The position numbers and the translations under genes were made by a program. Shown here in pieces: positions 7,969 to 16,555 of a stretch of DNA of 64,000 bases (position 1 is its first letter; each line of letters opens with the position of its first letter). Origin of the DNA: Actinophytocola sp035995025 (GTDB lineage: Bacteria > Actinomycetota > Actinomycetes > Mycobacteriales > Pseudonocardiaceae); assembly GCA_035995025.1 (NCBI GenBank), contig DASYKY010000062.1, forward strand, positions 89,339 through 153,338. The letters are read 5' to 3'. Under the pieces are notes generated by a model, which was not told the DNA's origin, made no database searches, and saw only the letters and a program-made list of their open reading frames with translations.

Positions 7969-10900
7969 TCAGGACGCCGTGTGTCGGATCGCGGTCAGGC
8001 CCACCGGGCGCAGGAGCCGGGTCGCGAAGTAGCCGAACAGCGCGAGGTCGATCCGCGCCGGACCGCCGCGCTCCTCGAACCGGAACGTCAGCAGCGAGGA
8101 CTCCCAAGCCCACACGTCGTTGCTGTTGAACGCCAATACGTCGGCGTCACCCGATGCGTTGCCGGTCATCGACCAGGCCGGTTGGAAGGGCAGGCCGTCC
8201 ACGAACCAGCCCTGCGTGACCGCGTTGCCGAGACCGGCGGTGTTCTGCGCACCGATCGACGGGAGCAGAGGTCGGCCATCGGAGCCCACCGCGGTGGCGA
8301 AACCGCTCGTGCCCTCCTGGGAGAGCAGCGCCCGGTTCGGCGCGGCGAACCGGCGGAACGGGTACAGCGCCAGCGCCGCCCGGACACCAGCGATCAGCTC
8401 ATCGCCCTGACCGCTGGTGGTGGCCACCTGTGCGCCGGAGGGCACGAACCCGGAGGTGATCGTTCCACTCTGGCCGTTGACCCCGTTCAGTTCGGCGTAG
8501 ACCTTCGCCTCGGTCTGCTGGCTGTAGCTCTCCTGCATCGCCTGCATCGCGATCGCGTCGATGGCGGGGTTCGCCGAGTCGACGATCTCGCGGGTCAGCT
8601 CGAACAAACCGGAGATCCCGCCCGGGGTGACGGTGATCGTGTCGATGACCATCGTCCCATCAGTCGGGTTGACGCCCTCGACGTGATCGGCGGTCATGCC
8701 GCTCGAGCTGGTGAACTTCGGCAGCGTGAACGGGGTCGCGTCGGTCAGCGAGCCGCGCGAGACGGCGTCGACCAGCGGGCGCCCCTGCATAAGCTGGGTG
8801 ACGTACAGCTCCGGGCGGTAGCCGGGCGGGATAACCGCAGCGGCCGAGCCGGTGTCCGCGGCGAACATCAGTGCGTCGTTCGCCCGCTGCGCGAAGTCGG
8901 CAGTCTGCTTCTGGTATTTAGAAAGCCGCTCGCGTGCTTCGAGGTCGTTCTCGGTGCGGGCCCGCCAGGCGTCCCGGACGAAGCTCGGACCAGTGCCGGA
9001 CATCGTGTAGACGGGCGCCTCGCGGGTTACCTCGACCCGGCCGGCCGGTACGATCTGTCGAGTCGGCGCGGCGTTCGGGTCGGCCTGCGGAACCTGGATG
9101 CTCTGAACGGCCGCGGTCACCGCGGTGGTCATAGCCTCGGTGAGACCGGCGGTGAACGCGGCGACGTCGAACGGGGCAGAGGCGGCAGCGGCACCGGTCG
9201 AGCACGCCACGTTCGGCGCGTGCTCCTTGCCGCACGTAGCGCACTTGTCCATGGGCGGAACCTCTTCTCTGGTTGCGGCGACGGACACCACACGGGCGTC
9301 GTCGAATGCGGGTGTCGCGGTGATCGCGACCTTGCGCAAGGTCGCGGAATGGACCAGGCGCACGGTGTCGTCGTTCGGGTGCGCGGTCCAGCCGTCACCC
9401 TCGGACGCGAAGTTGATATCGACGGACAGACCGTCGTAAACGCCGTCCTCGGCAAGCGAGAGGATTCGATTCCCGTCGTCGCCGCGAGCGATCTTGAATG
9501 AAGAATCCAGGCCAACGCGGGTGTTTTGGAGCCGGGCCGCGTAGCCGACCTCGGTACCGGTCCGGTGATTGTCGTCGAGCTTGATGCGGCGCTCGTTGGT
9601 CCAGTGCAGCGAGTCCGGGGCAAACATCCACTTCGCTCCGCTAGACCGGGCGACGACGTTCCACGGCACGGCGATGCCGGTCACCGTGCGCCGCTCCGCG
9701 TTGACTCGGAATTCTGCGTCCACATCGGACATCGCAAACCCGACGTGCACGGTGTCCTCGATCGGCGCGGTGAACGCGAGCGTCGGCGCGGCGGACTGCT
9801 GCACGGTGGTCTCCTCACTCGGTGACGACTGGGCCGGCTGTGCCGCGGGTGGCTGCTGGGGCAAGGCGCTTGCCTCTCGTGCTACCCGAACCTGATCGGT
9901 CGGGATGTCTTCGAGCTCACCAATTCGCTCGTCGTTGTAAACCCCGACCTCACGGCCGACCTTGTAGGTACGCATCCGCGTCTCGGTATCGGAGCGCAGG
10001 AACCCGCCGTACTCGGCGCGGACGTAATAGCCGGGCGGGGTGACGTCGCCCATCGACAGCCGGTCCTCGATCGCGGTCACGTACGCGGCGAGCGTGAAAT
10101 CAATCAGGTCAAGGCGCCGCTGTTCGGCATTTTGGTAAGTACGGGACGTGGTGCTGACTCCGAGCTCCTCCGGATCCACACCGATCAGCCGAGCGATCTC
10201 CAGTACCGCGTAATCGCGTGACGTACCGAGTTGCAGCTCTTCGGCGTTCCACTGCAGCTTTTCTGCCTTTAGAGCGGCACCGACGTAGCCCCAAGCTCGC
10301 CGGGCACGGGCGTCCTCCCAGTTGTCGAGCATCTCCTCAATTTCGCCGTCCTCCTGATCCGCGAACCCGTCAGCTGGGGTGAAAAAGCCCAGTGGCAGTG
10401 GTTCGTCGGCATACCGCGCGGCGGTGCGTTCCAGCGCCAGCGCCTGCCGGATCGCCCTGGCGCCGGCCTCCAGCAGCGCATCATTCGGCGAGTCGATCCG
10501 GATCAGCTCGGCATCGGGCACGAAGTAGCACGACTGCCCTTGCGTGACGCCCGTCTCCGAAGAGACATAGACCCGGGCGTTCTCCCGGATGGTGACCGTG
10601 CGCGGGTCCAGCCGGACGATCTTGGCCGGGAAGCCGTCCATGCCGAACTCGGTAATCCGCCACCAGGCCCGACCCTCGAACAGCATGTCTTCGACCGTCT
10701 TGGTCATGGTGACCGAGCGGGCAACGTCGGTCTCCGGCTGATCGAGCAGCTCAGACGGGACCACCCGGCGACGAGCGTCGTGATTCTTGATCCGGAGCGT
10801 GCCCAAGGTGCCGCAAATGAGATCCCGCCCCCGCTTCACCGCAGGGACCGACATTGCTTGTGCGCGGCTTACGCGGGGCGCGATCGCGCCATCGGCGAGC

Positions 10901-11064
10901 AGGCCCGCCATCTCCGGAGGCACATTGACCGAGAAGGTCAGCGACGACGAGACCGGCTGTTGCCATCGCGCAGGTCCACCTCCGACCGGTTCCGCGGACA
11001 TAGTTGGGGACTCGTTCATCCCCGGTGCAGAGCGCCAGGTGATAAGTGTCTGCCACCAACCCAT
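7969..11064 (-). CDS. Portal - prohead protease - major capsid polyprotein
   Basis: A single 1031-codon frame that combines three normally separate head proteins. Residues 1 to about 400 are a portal protein (RGRDLICGTLGTL, WWRITEFGMDGFP, LIGVDPEELGVSTTSRTYQN). About 440-600 is an HK97-type S78 prohead protease: TVTGIAVPWNVV, His500 in LDDNH and Ser546 in DGLSVDI match the catalytic His and Ser. About 605-1031 is an HK97-fold capsid, with a small Cys/His knuckle (C608, C611, H616, C621) and scaffold-like helix before VIPPGYRPELYVTQLMQGRPLVDAVSRGSL, shown here only as a landmark. An internal ATG at 9252 has an AGAGG site 8 nt upstream and could give capsid alone. Self-cleavage is presumed. Confidence 0.85.
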   Translation of the reverse strand: MGWWQTLITWRSAPGMNESPTMSAEPVGGGPARWQQPVSSSLTFSVNVPPEMAGLLADGAIAPRVSRAQAMSVPAVKRGRDLICGTLGTLRIKNHDARRRVVPSELLDQPETDVARSVTMTKTVEDMLFEGRAWWRITEFGMDGFPAKIVRLDPRTVTIRENARVYVSSETGVTQGQSCYFVPDAELIRIDSPNDALLEAGARAIRQALALERTAARYADEPLPLGFFTPADGFADQEDGEIEEMLDNWEDARARRAWGYVGAALKAEKLQWNAEELQLGTSRDYAVLEIARLIGVDPEELGVSTTSRTYQNAEQRRLDLIDFTLAAYVTAIEDRLSMGDVTPPGYYVRAEYGGFLRSDTETRMRTYKVGREVGVYNDERIGELEDIPTDQVRVAREASALPQQPPAAQPAQSSPSEETTVQQSAAPTLAFTAPIEDTVHVGFAMSDVDAEFRVNAERRTVTGIAVPWNVVARSSGAKWMFAPDSLHWTNERRIKLDDNHRTGTEVGYAARLQNTRVGLDSSFKIARGDDGNRILSLAEDGVYDGLSVDINFASEGDGWTAHPNDDTVRLVHSATLRKVAITATPAFDDARVVSVAATREEVPPMDKCATCGKEHAPNVACSTGAAAASAPFDVAAFTAGLTEAMTTAVTAAVQSIQVPQADPNAAPTRQIVPAGRVEVTREAPVYTMSGTGPSFVRDAWRARTENDLEARERLSKYQKQTADFAQRANDALMFAADTGSAAAVIPPGYRPELYVTQLMQGRPLVDAVSRGSLTDATPFTLPKFTSSSGMTADHVEGVNPTDGTMVIDTITVTPGGISGLFELTREIVDSANPAIDAIAMQAMQESYSQQTEAKVYAELNGVNGQSGTITSGFVPSGAQVATTSGQGDELIAGVRAALALYPFRRFAAPNRALLSQEGTSGFATAVGSDGRPLLPSIGAQNTAGLGNAVTQGWFVDGLPFQPAWSMTGNASGDADVLAFNSNDVWAWESSLLTFRFEERGGPARIDLALFGYFATRLLRPVGLTAIRHTAS

Positions 11065-11110
11065 AACCGAAAGTACACATTAGTGCCCGGTTATTGAACA
11101 AGATTGCCTA

Positions 11111-12748
11111 TTATTCGGACTTTCGATTGCGGTTAGAGCTGACGAACTTCGGCCGAGGTGGAAGAGGCGGCAAAGTCCGCACCAAGTGGACCGCTCCAGC
11201 CGCGGCGTAGGCTCCATCGACATGCCCTGTGCCTTTGCGTGTGAATACATAAGTCGCGCCCCGGCGCAGCTTTTCGGCACCCAACACGTGCACATTCAGC
11301 ATCGGATCGTCCGAGTGCGCGACGGCCTCGGACTTGACCTGCTCGGCGAACCCCATGCAGACCGCGGACGCTTCCTGGCGGATCTCTTGCACCTTCACCC
11401 CGGCTGGCGGCCAAGACGCGTGCCGATCAGCCCGCTTGTGCTTGGGATCCGCCAAGTCCGCGGCCACCGCAGCGGACGGACCAGACGGGAACCAGCCAAA
11501 CACCCGCGGCCGGATCTTGCGTACTAGTGCCGGCAAGTCCCGCCGCATGTCTCTCGTGCAGTTCGGCCCGGCCCATGCCTTGACCACCTCGACCCGTATC
11601 CGCCTCGCTGGCTCCTCCTCGTCGCCCTCCTCAGCATCACCCAGCTCGGTCTCGTCAGTCGGTAGAACCGCAGCCACCACCAGACAGGCGTGCTGTCCGT
11701 CCAGCGACACATCGACACAAGCCGCGAGCTGGTCGCGCAACTGCTCCATGTCGCCCGGATCCAGGCACGCCTTCCACTTGGCCGGATCGACGGCCGGGTT
11801 CAAGATCGGGACTTCCATGCACATATACTCGATCTTGAATTTGGTCAGCTGGTCCCCGCCCTCGGTCTTGGCCCGGTGTGCGGCTCCGAGTAGCGAGTCC
11901 CCGTTCCACCTGCGGTTGAAGTTGGGGTTCGCCTGAGCCAGCGCGTGCACATCGGTCGGATCGGACTCGTCGGGCGATGACCACTCGAACAGCCCCAACC
12001 GCCGGTCCCCCACGCCCGTGTTGATGAACTCCAGTGCTGAACTACGGAGCGACCGCAACACCACCGCGCGCCTGTCGCCCTGGTTGGACAGGCAGACGAT
12101 CTGGGCGTCGTCGATCGCGGTCGTGGTCGGCTCGGCCGCGGCCCACGCGGTCCAATCATTGTGCTTGCGCAGCTCGTCCAACGCCAGCCGATCGACCGTC
12201 AGTGACCGGCCGGCGTCATCGTTGCTCGCGGCGATCTTGTACCGCGTGTTGTGGACGGTCGTAAAGCTCTCTTCCCCCAGCCGCAGTTTCACCCCGTTCG
12301 GAGCGATTTCCGGAGCCAACATCGGTGATGCTTTCGCGGTATCGATCGCGGCTTGCCAGGTCTCTTTGGCGTACTCCAGCTTCGAGGAGGTGGACAGCAC
12401 GGTGGGTTTTCCGAGCCGGGTGCCCGGTAGGTCGACGTACAGCCACCACAGAGTGATGATCTTGAGGAAGTGCGTCTTGCCGTTCTGGCGAGCGACCAGC
12501 ACCAGCACTACGCGGAACCGCGGGCGGCCATCCGGCAGCAACTCACCGACGCGGATCGCCAGCCACTCTTGCCACGGGTCAAACGGCTCACCCGCGCGGC
12601 GGGCGAACTCGCACAGCTCGAACCCGTAGCTGGTCTCTGGGGTTAGTTCACGAAGCGGGGGTGTCCAGAGCCTGGGCAGCGTGCTCCCGAGCACGACGCC
12701 TCCGCTCTCGGAGCTCGTCCATCCCGTCTGCTGAGGTAGCGCCGACAC
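11111..12748 (-). CDS. terL: Terminase large subunit
   Basis: A 545-residue packaging ATPase/nuclease. GTG 12748 is chosen because it has GGGAGG at good spacing and begins SALPQQTGW; it overlaps the small-subunit gene by about 100 nt. The ATPase half shows the Walker A variant VARQNGKT (about 86-92) and a Walker B-like LALDELRKHNDW (188-199) of actinophage terminases. The C-terminal half carries acidic residues expected for the RNase H-like nuclease, including CVDVSLDGQHA. It translocates DNA into the prohead through the portal encoded in the next gene. Strong assignment by motifs and order. Confidence 0.9.
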   Translation of the reverse strand: MSALPQQTGWTSSESGGVVLGSTLPRLWTPPLRELTPETSYGFELCEFARRAGEPFDPWQEWLAIRVGELLPDGRPRFRVVLVLVARQNGKTHFLKIITLWWLYVDLPGTRLGKPTVLSTSSKLEYAKETWQAAIDTAKASPMLAPEIAPNGVKLRLGEESFTTVHNTRYKIAASNDDAGRSLTVDRLALDELRKHNDWTAWAAAEPTTTAIDDAQIVCLSNQGDRRAVVLRSLRSSALEFINTGVGDRRLGLFEWSSPDESDPTDVHALAQANPNFNRRWNGDSLLGAAHRAKTEGGDQLTKFKIEYMCMEVPILNPAVDPAKWKACLDPGDMEQLRDQLAACVDVSLDGQHACLVVAAVLPTDETELGDAEEGDEEEPARRIRVEVVKAWAGPNCTRDMRRDLPALVRKIRPRVFGWFPSGPSAAVAADLADPKHKRADRHASWPPAGVKVQEIRQEASAVCMGFAEQVKSEAVAHSDDPMLNVHVLGAEKLRRGATYVFTRKGTGHVDGAYAAAGAVHLVRTLPPLPPRPKFVSSNRNRKSE

Positions 12749-13007
12749 TGGCCGCACCTCCCTTCGGCGCGAGTGCGGTCCGGCCCTTGGGCGTGGCACC
12801 GAGGGACTCAAGAACCGCGAGTAGCTTGGGACCCAAATCCGCGAGGACGGCCCACTGTTCGCCGGACGGCGTGGCGTCGATCGCTGCTGCGTACCGGTTG
12901 GCGAGCCGAATTGCGCCAGCGTCACGAGGCGTCTCGGGCAACTCCTTTACCGACTCGGCTACGGCGGCAACCATCGAATTCGCTAGGGGCTTTCGAGCAG
13001 CCACCAC
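12648..13007 (-). CDS. terS: Terminase small subunit-like protein
   Basis: A 119-residue protein immediately upstream of terL on the same strand, with a GGGAGGGGG ribosome binding site before GTG 13007. Helical N-terminal part (VAARKPLANSMVAAVAESV, RLANRYAAAIDATP), an Ala/Gly/Pro linker, then a charged C-terminal helix (MDELRERRRRAREHAAQAL) suited to binding the large subunit or DNA. Small subunits recognise the packaging site and are poorly conserved, so the call leans on position and helix pattern. Confidence 0.7.
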   Translation of the reverse strand: MVAARKPLANSMVAAVAESVKELPETPRDAGAIRLANRYAAAIDATPSGEQWAVLADLGPKLLAVLESLGATPKGRTALAPKGGAASVGATSADGMDELRERRRRAREHAAQALDTPAS

Positions 13008-13183
13008 ACACCCCCTCCCGCGATTGATGTCCTACCAAAGTCAAGCACTTGAGTAGTATCCGGCGAAATTGCCGGTTCGCCCTTTCGGCTCGGCTCCGTC
13101 CATTCTGAGAGAGGAAAGGACCACAGGGACGTAGATGTCCGGTAATATATGAAACCGGAAAAAGCCAAACCGCCGAACCGAAC

Positions 13184-13441
13184 TCACCATTGCGTGCGTG
13201 GCTGCGGCTGCGGGTCGCGTTCATCTGGATTACCAATAGCCTGATTGCAGTTCTCACACGAGGCCACGACGTAAGCGGGGTCATCCCCAGATACAACCCT
13301 GCCTAGTACATGGTGTGCCGTGGTTGCGTACTCGGTGCAACCGGGTAGCTTGTTTTGGCACACGTATCCATCACGCTGTAGTACGGACGCCCGGATCTTG
13401 CGCCACCTCCGGGTACTGCCGCCCTTCCACGCCTCACTCAT
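13184..13441 (-). CDS. Phage HNH endonuclease
   Basis: An 85-residue HNH nuclease from ATG 13441 (MSEAWKGGSTRRWRK). The core is complete: a first Cys pair (CQNKLPGC), THH-type catalytic block AHHVLGRV, Asp in SGDDPAY, then CENCN with the final Cys pair and Asn. Small HNH nucleases beside terminase genes act with TerL in packaging of cos phages. A longer start at 13546 is possible but overlaps the upstream gene. The 176-bp gap before terS (13008-13183) holds no gene I can support and might contain the packaging site. Confidence 0.85.
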   Translation of the reverse strand: MSEAWKGGSTRRWRKIRASVLQRDGYVCQNKLPGCTEYATTAHHVLGRVVSGDDPAYVVASCENCNQAIGNPDERDPQPQPRTQW

Positions 13442-13457
13442 GACCGTGTCGTTCTTC

Positions 13458-13739
13458 TCAACGGCGGTTGTAGGGGGGTTTTTGCCAGTCCAAGAGATCG
13501 AACCGAAGTGCGTACCCATGGGGTAGCTCGTACGGCGGTTCACCATTCCCCTTTGCCAACGCCGATGGACACGTCTCGTGCGCCAAGCACACGCCCATCG
13601 GGATCAGGGTCTGATTCCATGCCTCGTCATCCACGGCCCACGCTGTAACCAAGATCGTGCTCGCTGTGCTGTCGTCGCCGTAGCCACAATCCATCACCCA
13701 GCCCGCCTCGGCATCCTTGATGATTCGAATTTCGGACAT
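13458..13739 (-). CDS. Hypothetical phage protein
   Basis: A 93-residue protein from ATG 13739, chosen for its AGGAG site 6 nt upstream. Sequence starts SEIRIIKDAEAGWVMDCGYG and includes acidic and aromatic residues (DEAWNQTLIPMGVCLAHE). No recognised family. It lies between primase-polymerase and HNH genes on the same strand, about 16 nt from the HNH start. The good ribosome binding site and normal codon bias make it a likely real gene of unknown role. Confidence 0.6.
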   Translation of the reverse strand: MSEIRIIKDAEAGWVMDCGYGDDSTASTILVTAWAVDDEAWNQTLIPMGVCLAHETCPSALAKGNGEPPYELPHGYALRFDLLDWQKPPYNRR

Positions 13740-13774
13740 CGTTTTCTCCTTCTCTCGTTGTCCAGCATTGCGAC

Positions 13775-13836
13775 GTTGCGGGTCCAAAGACCCCCGCAAC
13801 GTGCGCAACGTTGCTGGCGAAGGTGCGCAACGTTGC
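13775..13836. repeat. Hairpin plus GCAACGTTGC palindromic repeats
   Basis: The 109-bp gap between the primase-polymerase stop and the next phage gene holds a strong stem (GTTGCGGGTC at 13775-13784 against GACCCCCGCAAC at 13789-13800, CAAA loop). It also has two identical copies of GTGCGCAACGTTGC at 13801-13814 and 13823-13836, each containing the palindrome GCAACGTTGC. There is no U-tract after the hairpin. The repeats could be operator sites or an RNA element that separates early and late gene expression. No binding protein can be assigned. Confidence 0.55.
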
Positions 13837-13848
13837 GCAATCCCTACG

Positions 13849-15960
13849 TCATCGTGGTAAATTCGAGTGCTCCGCCGCAGGCCAGAGGGCATAACGACTA
13901 CCAGTTCCAGCGTTGCGAAGTACGCCCTCAGCGATGCAACGGTCGATTAGCTCGCTTCTGTCCCGCCCTCGGCCACCGCATCGGTCCATTAACGGTCCCT
14001 TGGCGATGCCTGGTGACTTCGCAACCTCGGCCACAATGCGTCTCACGTCATCGCCTTGTCGGATCTCATCCCAGGTCCTCGGACCCGCCTGCGGCTCGTC
14101 GTCGTCCTTGGGTTCCCACAACTCGACATCTACGTTGCGCCCGTCCTCGTCCGAATCCACGATCACCTTGGCCGCCAGCTGCAGCCGGTTGGACTTGTTC
14201 CATCGGCCGGCCACCCGACGTACCGAACCTGGCCGGTCCTTGGCCACGTACATCAGCAGCTCAGCCCGCGCGCCGGGAGCCATCCCCTGCTTGACCTCGA
14301 CTGAGTAGGTGGCCCCGCTGGCGACCGCCATCTTGTGCTGAGAGCCGATGCCGAACCGGCCTCGTCCCTCGCGGTCCTTGACGACATGATCGATCCACAG
14401 TGCGCAAGCGCCCTGACGAGCGAATCGCTTAGGTAACCGGGCGGCCCACTCCGCCACCTCGTTCTCATCGCGGCCCGAAAGCCCCTCGATCGATAGGGAC
14501 TCGGTGGCCGCATCGACCACCACCAAGGTCCAGGACTGGGCCACCAGCCGCAGCACCGGATCCCGGTTCAGCTTGTTCTTGGAGGAGCCTTGGGGCTGGA
14601 CGTAGCGGAATCGGTCGGCGCCATAGCGCAGGCTGTCCTGAGACACACCCAGAGCCAGCAGCCGCCCGACCACCTCCTGCAAGTCATCCTCGTAGTCGAT
14701 GTATAGGACCCGGCCGCCCTGGGGGTTGTTCAGTACCTCGGCGCAAGCGATCAGGGCGATCCAGGACTTCCCGCTCTCGGACTCGCCATGGATCGCGTTG
14801 GTCTTGCCCGGATACAGCAAGCTGTGACCGTCGCGGCGCCGTAGCAGCGTTGGCACCAGTCGCCGGTAGGTCCCGTCCAAGATGGCGTCCGGGTCCAGAG
14901 GGGTCCAGTCGACATACTCGCCGGCCTCTTCCGAGCGCTGCTGGGGTGGGTCCTGTTCGGACCCGGTGGGATGGCTCTGGATCTCCCCGATAGCACCGAC
15001 CAGTCCGCGGCCCCACTCCTCTTCGGCGACGAAATCACCATCGGCGCCACGGTCTGCGGACACCGCGGCCACGAACTCGTCGTGCAGCTCCTGCAATGCC
15101 TCGGCCGACCCGCGCTTGCCCTGCTCCATCAGTCGGACCAGCCTCAGCTGTCCGGTCATCGCGACGTCGTGACGTCCCGCTCCGGACTCCAGCTCGGTCG
15201 TGATCTCACGCAGTGCTTTGGCCGGGACAGTGTTCCGTTTGAGAGGGAACCCGTCGTCGTGTTCCCTAAGCCAGGCGGTCACCTGTTCGCCGGACACCTT
15301 CGAGAACGCACGGCCATTGGCGTTGAGGTCCGCGAGTTCGTCGATCCACTTCCTCGGGAGCTCGGGCAACTCCACCGTGGAAGGTACCTGTCCATCCGAG
15401 TCGGCCCTGTCCGGCCGGTACCACCGGTACTGGGCTCCGCCTGCCTTGGCGTTGGTGCTGGGCCAACAGACGGTGTAGCGATGGAAGTACTGGATCAGGT
15501 CGATCCCGGCGAACCCGACGTTCTTACCTGCCCGCAGGTGGGTGCCCTCGGGGACACGGAATAGGTACTGGCGAGACGGTGAGTCGGCCCCCCGCGCGGT
15601 ACTGCTCCAGGTAGCCGGCAACGGACCCAGCTTCGCCTCCAGCTCGATCAGGGTCTGATCCCCGGTCTTTGCGCCCTTGGCGGTCGAGTAGGCGTCTACG
15701 TCGATCGCGACCACGGTCGGGGGCAGACGCAGACCGAGATTCGTCTTGCTACCGCGGAACCGCCGTAGGCACTGGTCAAGTGGGAGGTTGATTCCCTCGT
15801 ACCCAGTGCGCCCGGTGGGGGGAGGTGATTTCTCCCCCGCGGGGAACTCCAGTATTCCGGACCATCCGCGCTGAAAATAGTCCTCTGCGGCTTGTGCTGT
15901 CTGGTTTGACACCGAGACAACATGAACCCGGTTTTGTGTGACCCCTGGGAGCTTAGGCAT
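13849..15960 (-). CDS. Bifunctional primase-polymerase / AAA+ ATPase
   Basis: A 703-residue replication protein from ATG 15960, preceded by GGGGAGG. Residues 15-200 resemble the prim-pol domain: GWSGILEFPAGEKSPPP, NLGLRLP, the catalytic-type VVAIDVDA (about 84-90) and GIDLIQYFHRYTVCWPS. Residues about 355-560 are a RepA/DnaB-like P-loop ATPase: Walker A GESESGKS (392-399), Walker B VVVDAATE (480-487), and CALWIDHVVKD with the sensor region. The C terminus resembles a winged-helix segment (LMDRCGGRGRDRSELIDRC). Such proteins start phage or integrative plasmid replication. It is the first large gene of the prophage operon. Confidence 0.85.
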   Translation of the reverse strand: MPKLPGVTQNRVHVVSVSNQTAQAAEDYFQRGWSGILEFPAGEKSPPPTGRTGYEGINLPLDQCLRRFRGSKTNLGLRLPPTVVAIDVDAYSTAKGAKTGDQTLIELEAKLGPLPATWSSTARGADSPSRQYLFRVPEGTHLRAGKNVGFAGIDLIQYFHRYTVCWPSTNAKAGGAQYRWYRPDRADSDGQVPSTVELPELPRKWIDELADLNANGRAFSKVSGEQVTAWLREHDDGFPLKRNTVPAKALREITTELESGAGRHDVAMTGQLRLVRLMEQGKRGSAEALQELHDEFVAAVSADRGADGDFVAEEEWGRGLVGAIGEIQSHPTGSEQDPPQQRSEEAGEYVDWTPLDPDAILDGTYRRLVPTLLRRRDGHSLLYPGKTNAIHGESESGKSWIALIACAEVLNNPQGGRVLYIDYEDDLQEVVGRLLALGVSQDSLRYGADRFRYVQPQGSSKNKLNRDPVLRLVAQSWTLVVVDAATESLSIEGLSGRDENEVAEWAARLPKRFARQGACALWIDHVVKDREGRGRFGIGSQHKMAVASGATYSVEVKQGMAPGARAELLMYVAKDRPGSVRRVAGRWNKSNRLQLAAKVIVDSDEDGRNVDVELWEPKDDDEPQAGPRTWDEIRQGDDVRRIVAEVAKSPGIAKGPLMDRCGGRGRDRSELIDRCIAEGVLRNAGTGSRYALWPAAEHSNLPR

Positions 15961-16056
15961 ACCGACCTCCCCAATTGCTGATTAGAGAGCTCGGCTCCGT
16001 GTTATTATTGGTAGGCCGAACTAGGGCATCTGTCCGGCACTCGAAAATGCACTGGT

Positions 16057-16085
16057 GGCCCATTCCCTTGCGCGGGGGATGGGCC
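16057..16085 (-). terminator. Hairpin downstream of the HTH gene
   Basis: GGCCCATTCCC and GGGGATGGGCC form a stem around a short GC loop, 7 nt past the stop of the HTH gene on the minus strand. A short T-run lies 8-12 nt beyond. It is a probable intrinsic terminator or attenuator between the HTH gene and the primase-polymerase gene; the weak U-tract leaves this unsure. Confidence 0.45.
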
Positions 16086-16091
16086 ATCTTT

Positions 16092-16466
16092 CTATTCGGA
16101 CTCATTGCCGGCCTGCCCGTCATGCAGCGAACAAAACGGGGAGCCACGCAGGGCATCGTTCTTGCACTGCTCGGTGAACCCACTGCCCGCAGTCTTGCCG
16201 GCGCACTGGACGGGGTCGCCGAGTGCAGATGGTGTCTGAGTGATCGGCCCGAACAGGTCGTCGATCCTGGTCAGCCCGAGGGTCGCAGCGAGCAAGGGCA
16301 GACGGTCAATGCCTGGCCTGCCTCGCCCGTTCTCCCAGTTTCGGAAATGGATCTTCGTCACTCCGCACGCCCTGGCGACCGAAGCCGCCGACAGCCGGGC
16401 GTGGTGCCGATGCGTTCGCAGGCGGTGCCGGTCGAAAGCGAGTTCTCCGGCCTCGTCGGCGCTCAC
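16092..16466 (-). CDS. XRE-type helix-turn-helix protein
   Basis: A 124-residue protein. The HTH lies at about residues 24-60: LSAASVARACGVTKIHFRNWENGRGRP, described here only by its ends, with the Cro/C1-style turn and NWENG recognition-helix end. The C terminus has a Cys set (CAGKTAGSGFTEQC, CSLHDG) that could bind zinc. GTG 16466 overlaps the stop of a 30-codon ORF (GTGA), suggesting coupled translation. Position at the start of the phage operon fits a replication or early-gene regulator. Confidence 0.75.
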   Translation of the reverse strand: MSADEAGELAFDRHRLRTHRHHARLSAASVARACGVTKIHFRNWENGRGRPGIDRLPLLAATLGLTRIDDLFGPITQTPSALGDPVQCAGKTAGSGFTEQCKNDALRGSPFCSLHDGQAGNESE

Positions 16467-16555
16467 CGCGACTCACCGCTAAATAGGATGCGCAGCAGCT
16501 CCGCGTACTCCGCGGCTGTGATCCCCTCTGTGTCAAAGTCGACCTGATCTAACAT
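16463..16555 (-). CDS. 30-residue leader ORF coupled to the HTH gene
   Basis: ATG 16555 follows GGGAG at 6 nt spacing and encodes MLDQVDFDTEGITAAEYAEL then LRILFSGESR before TGA 16463. The stop overlaps the GTG of the HTH gene by the 4-nt GTGA arrangement seen elsewhere in this genome. The peptide is acidic and amphipathic with no family resemblance. It may be a small regulator, an anti-repressor or simply a coupling leader. The combination of SD sequence and overlap is the evidence. Confidence 0.5.
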   Translation of the reverse strand: MLDQVDFDTEGITAAEYAELLRILFSGESR

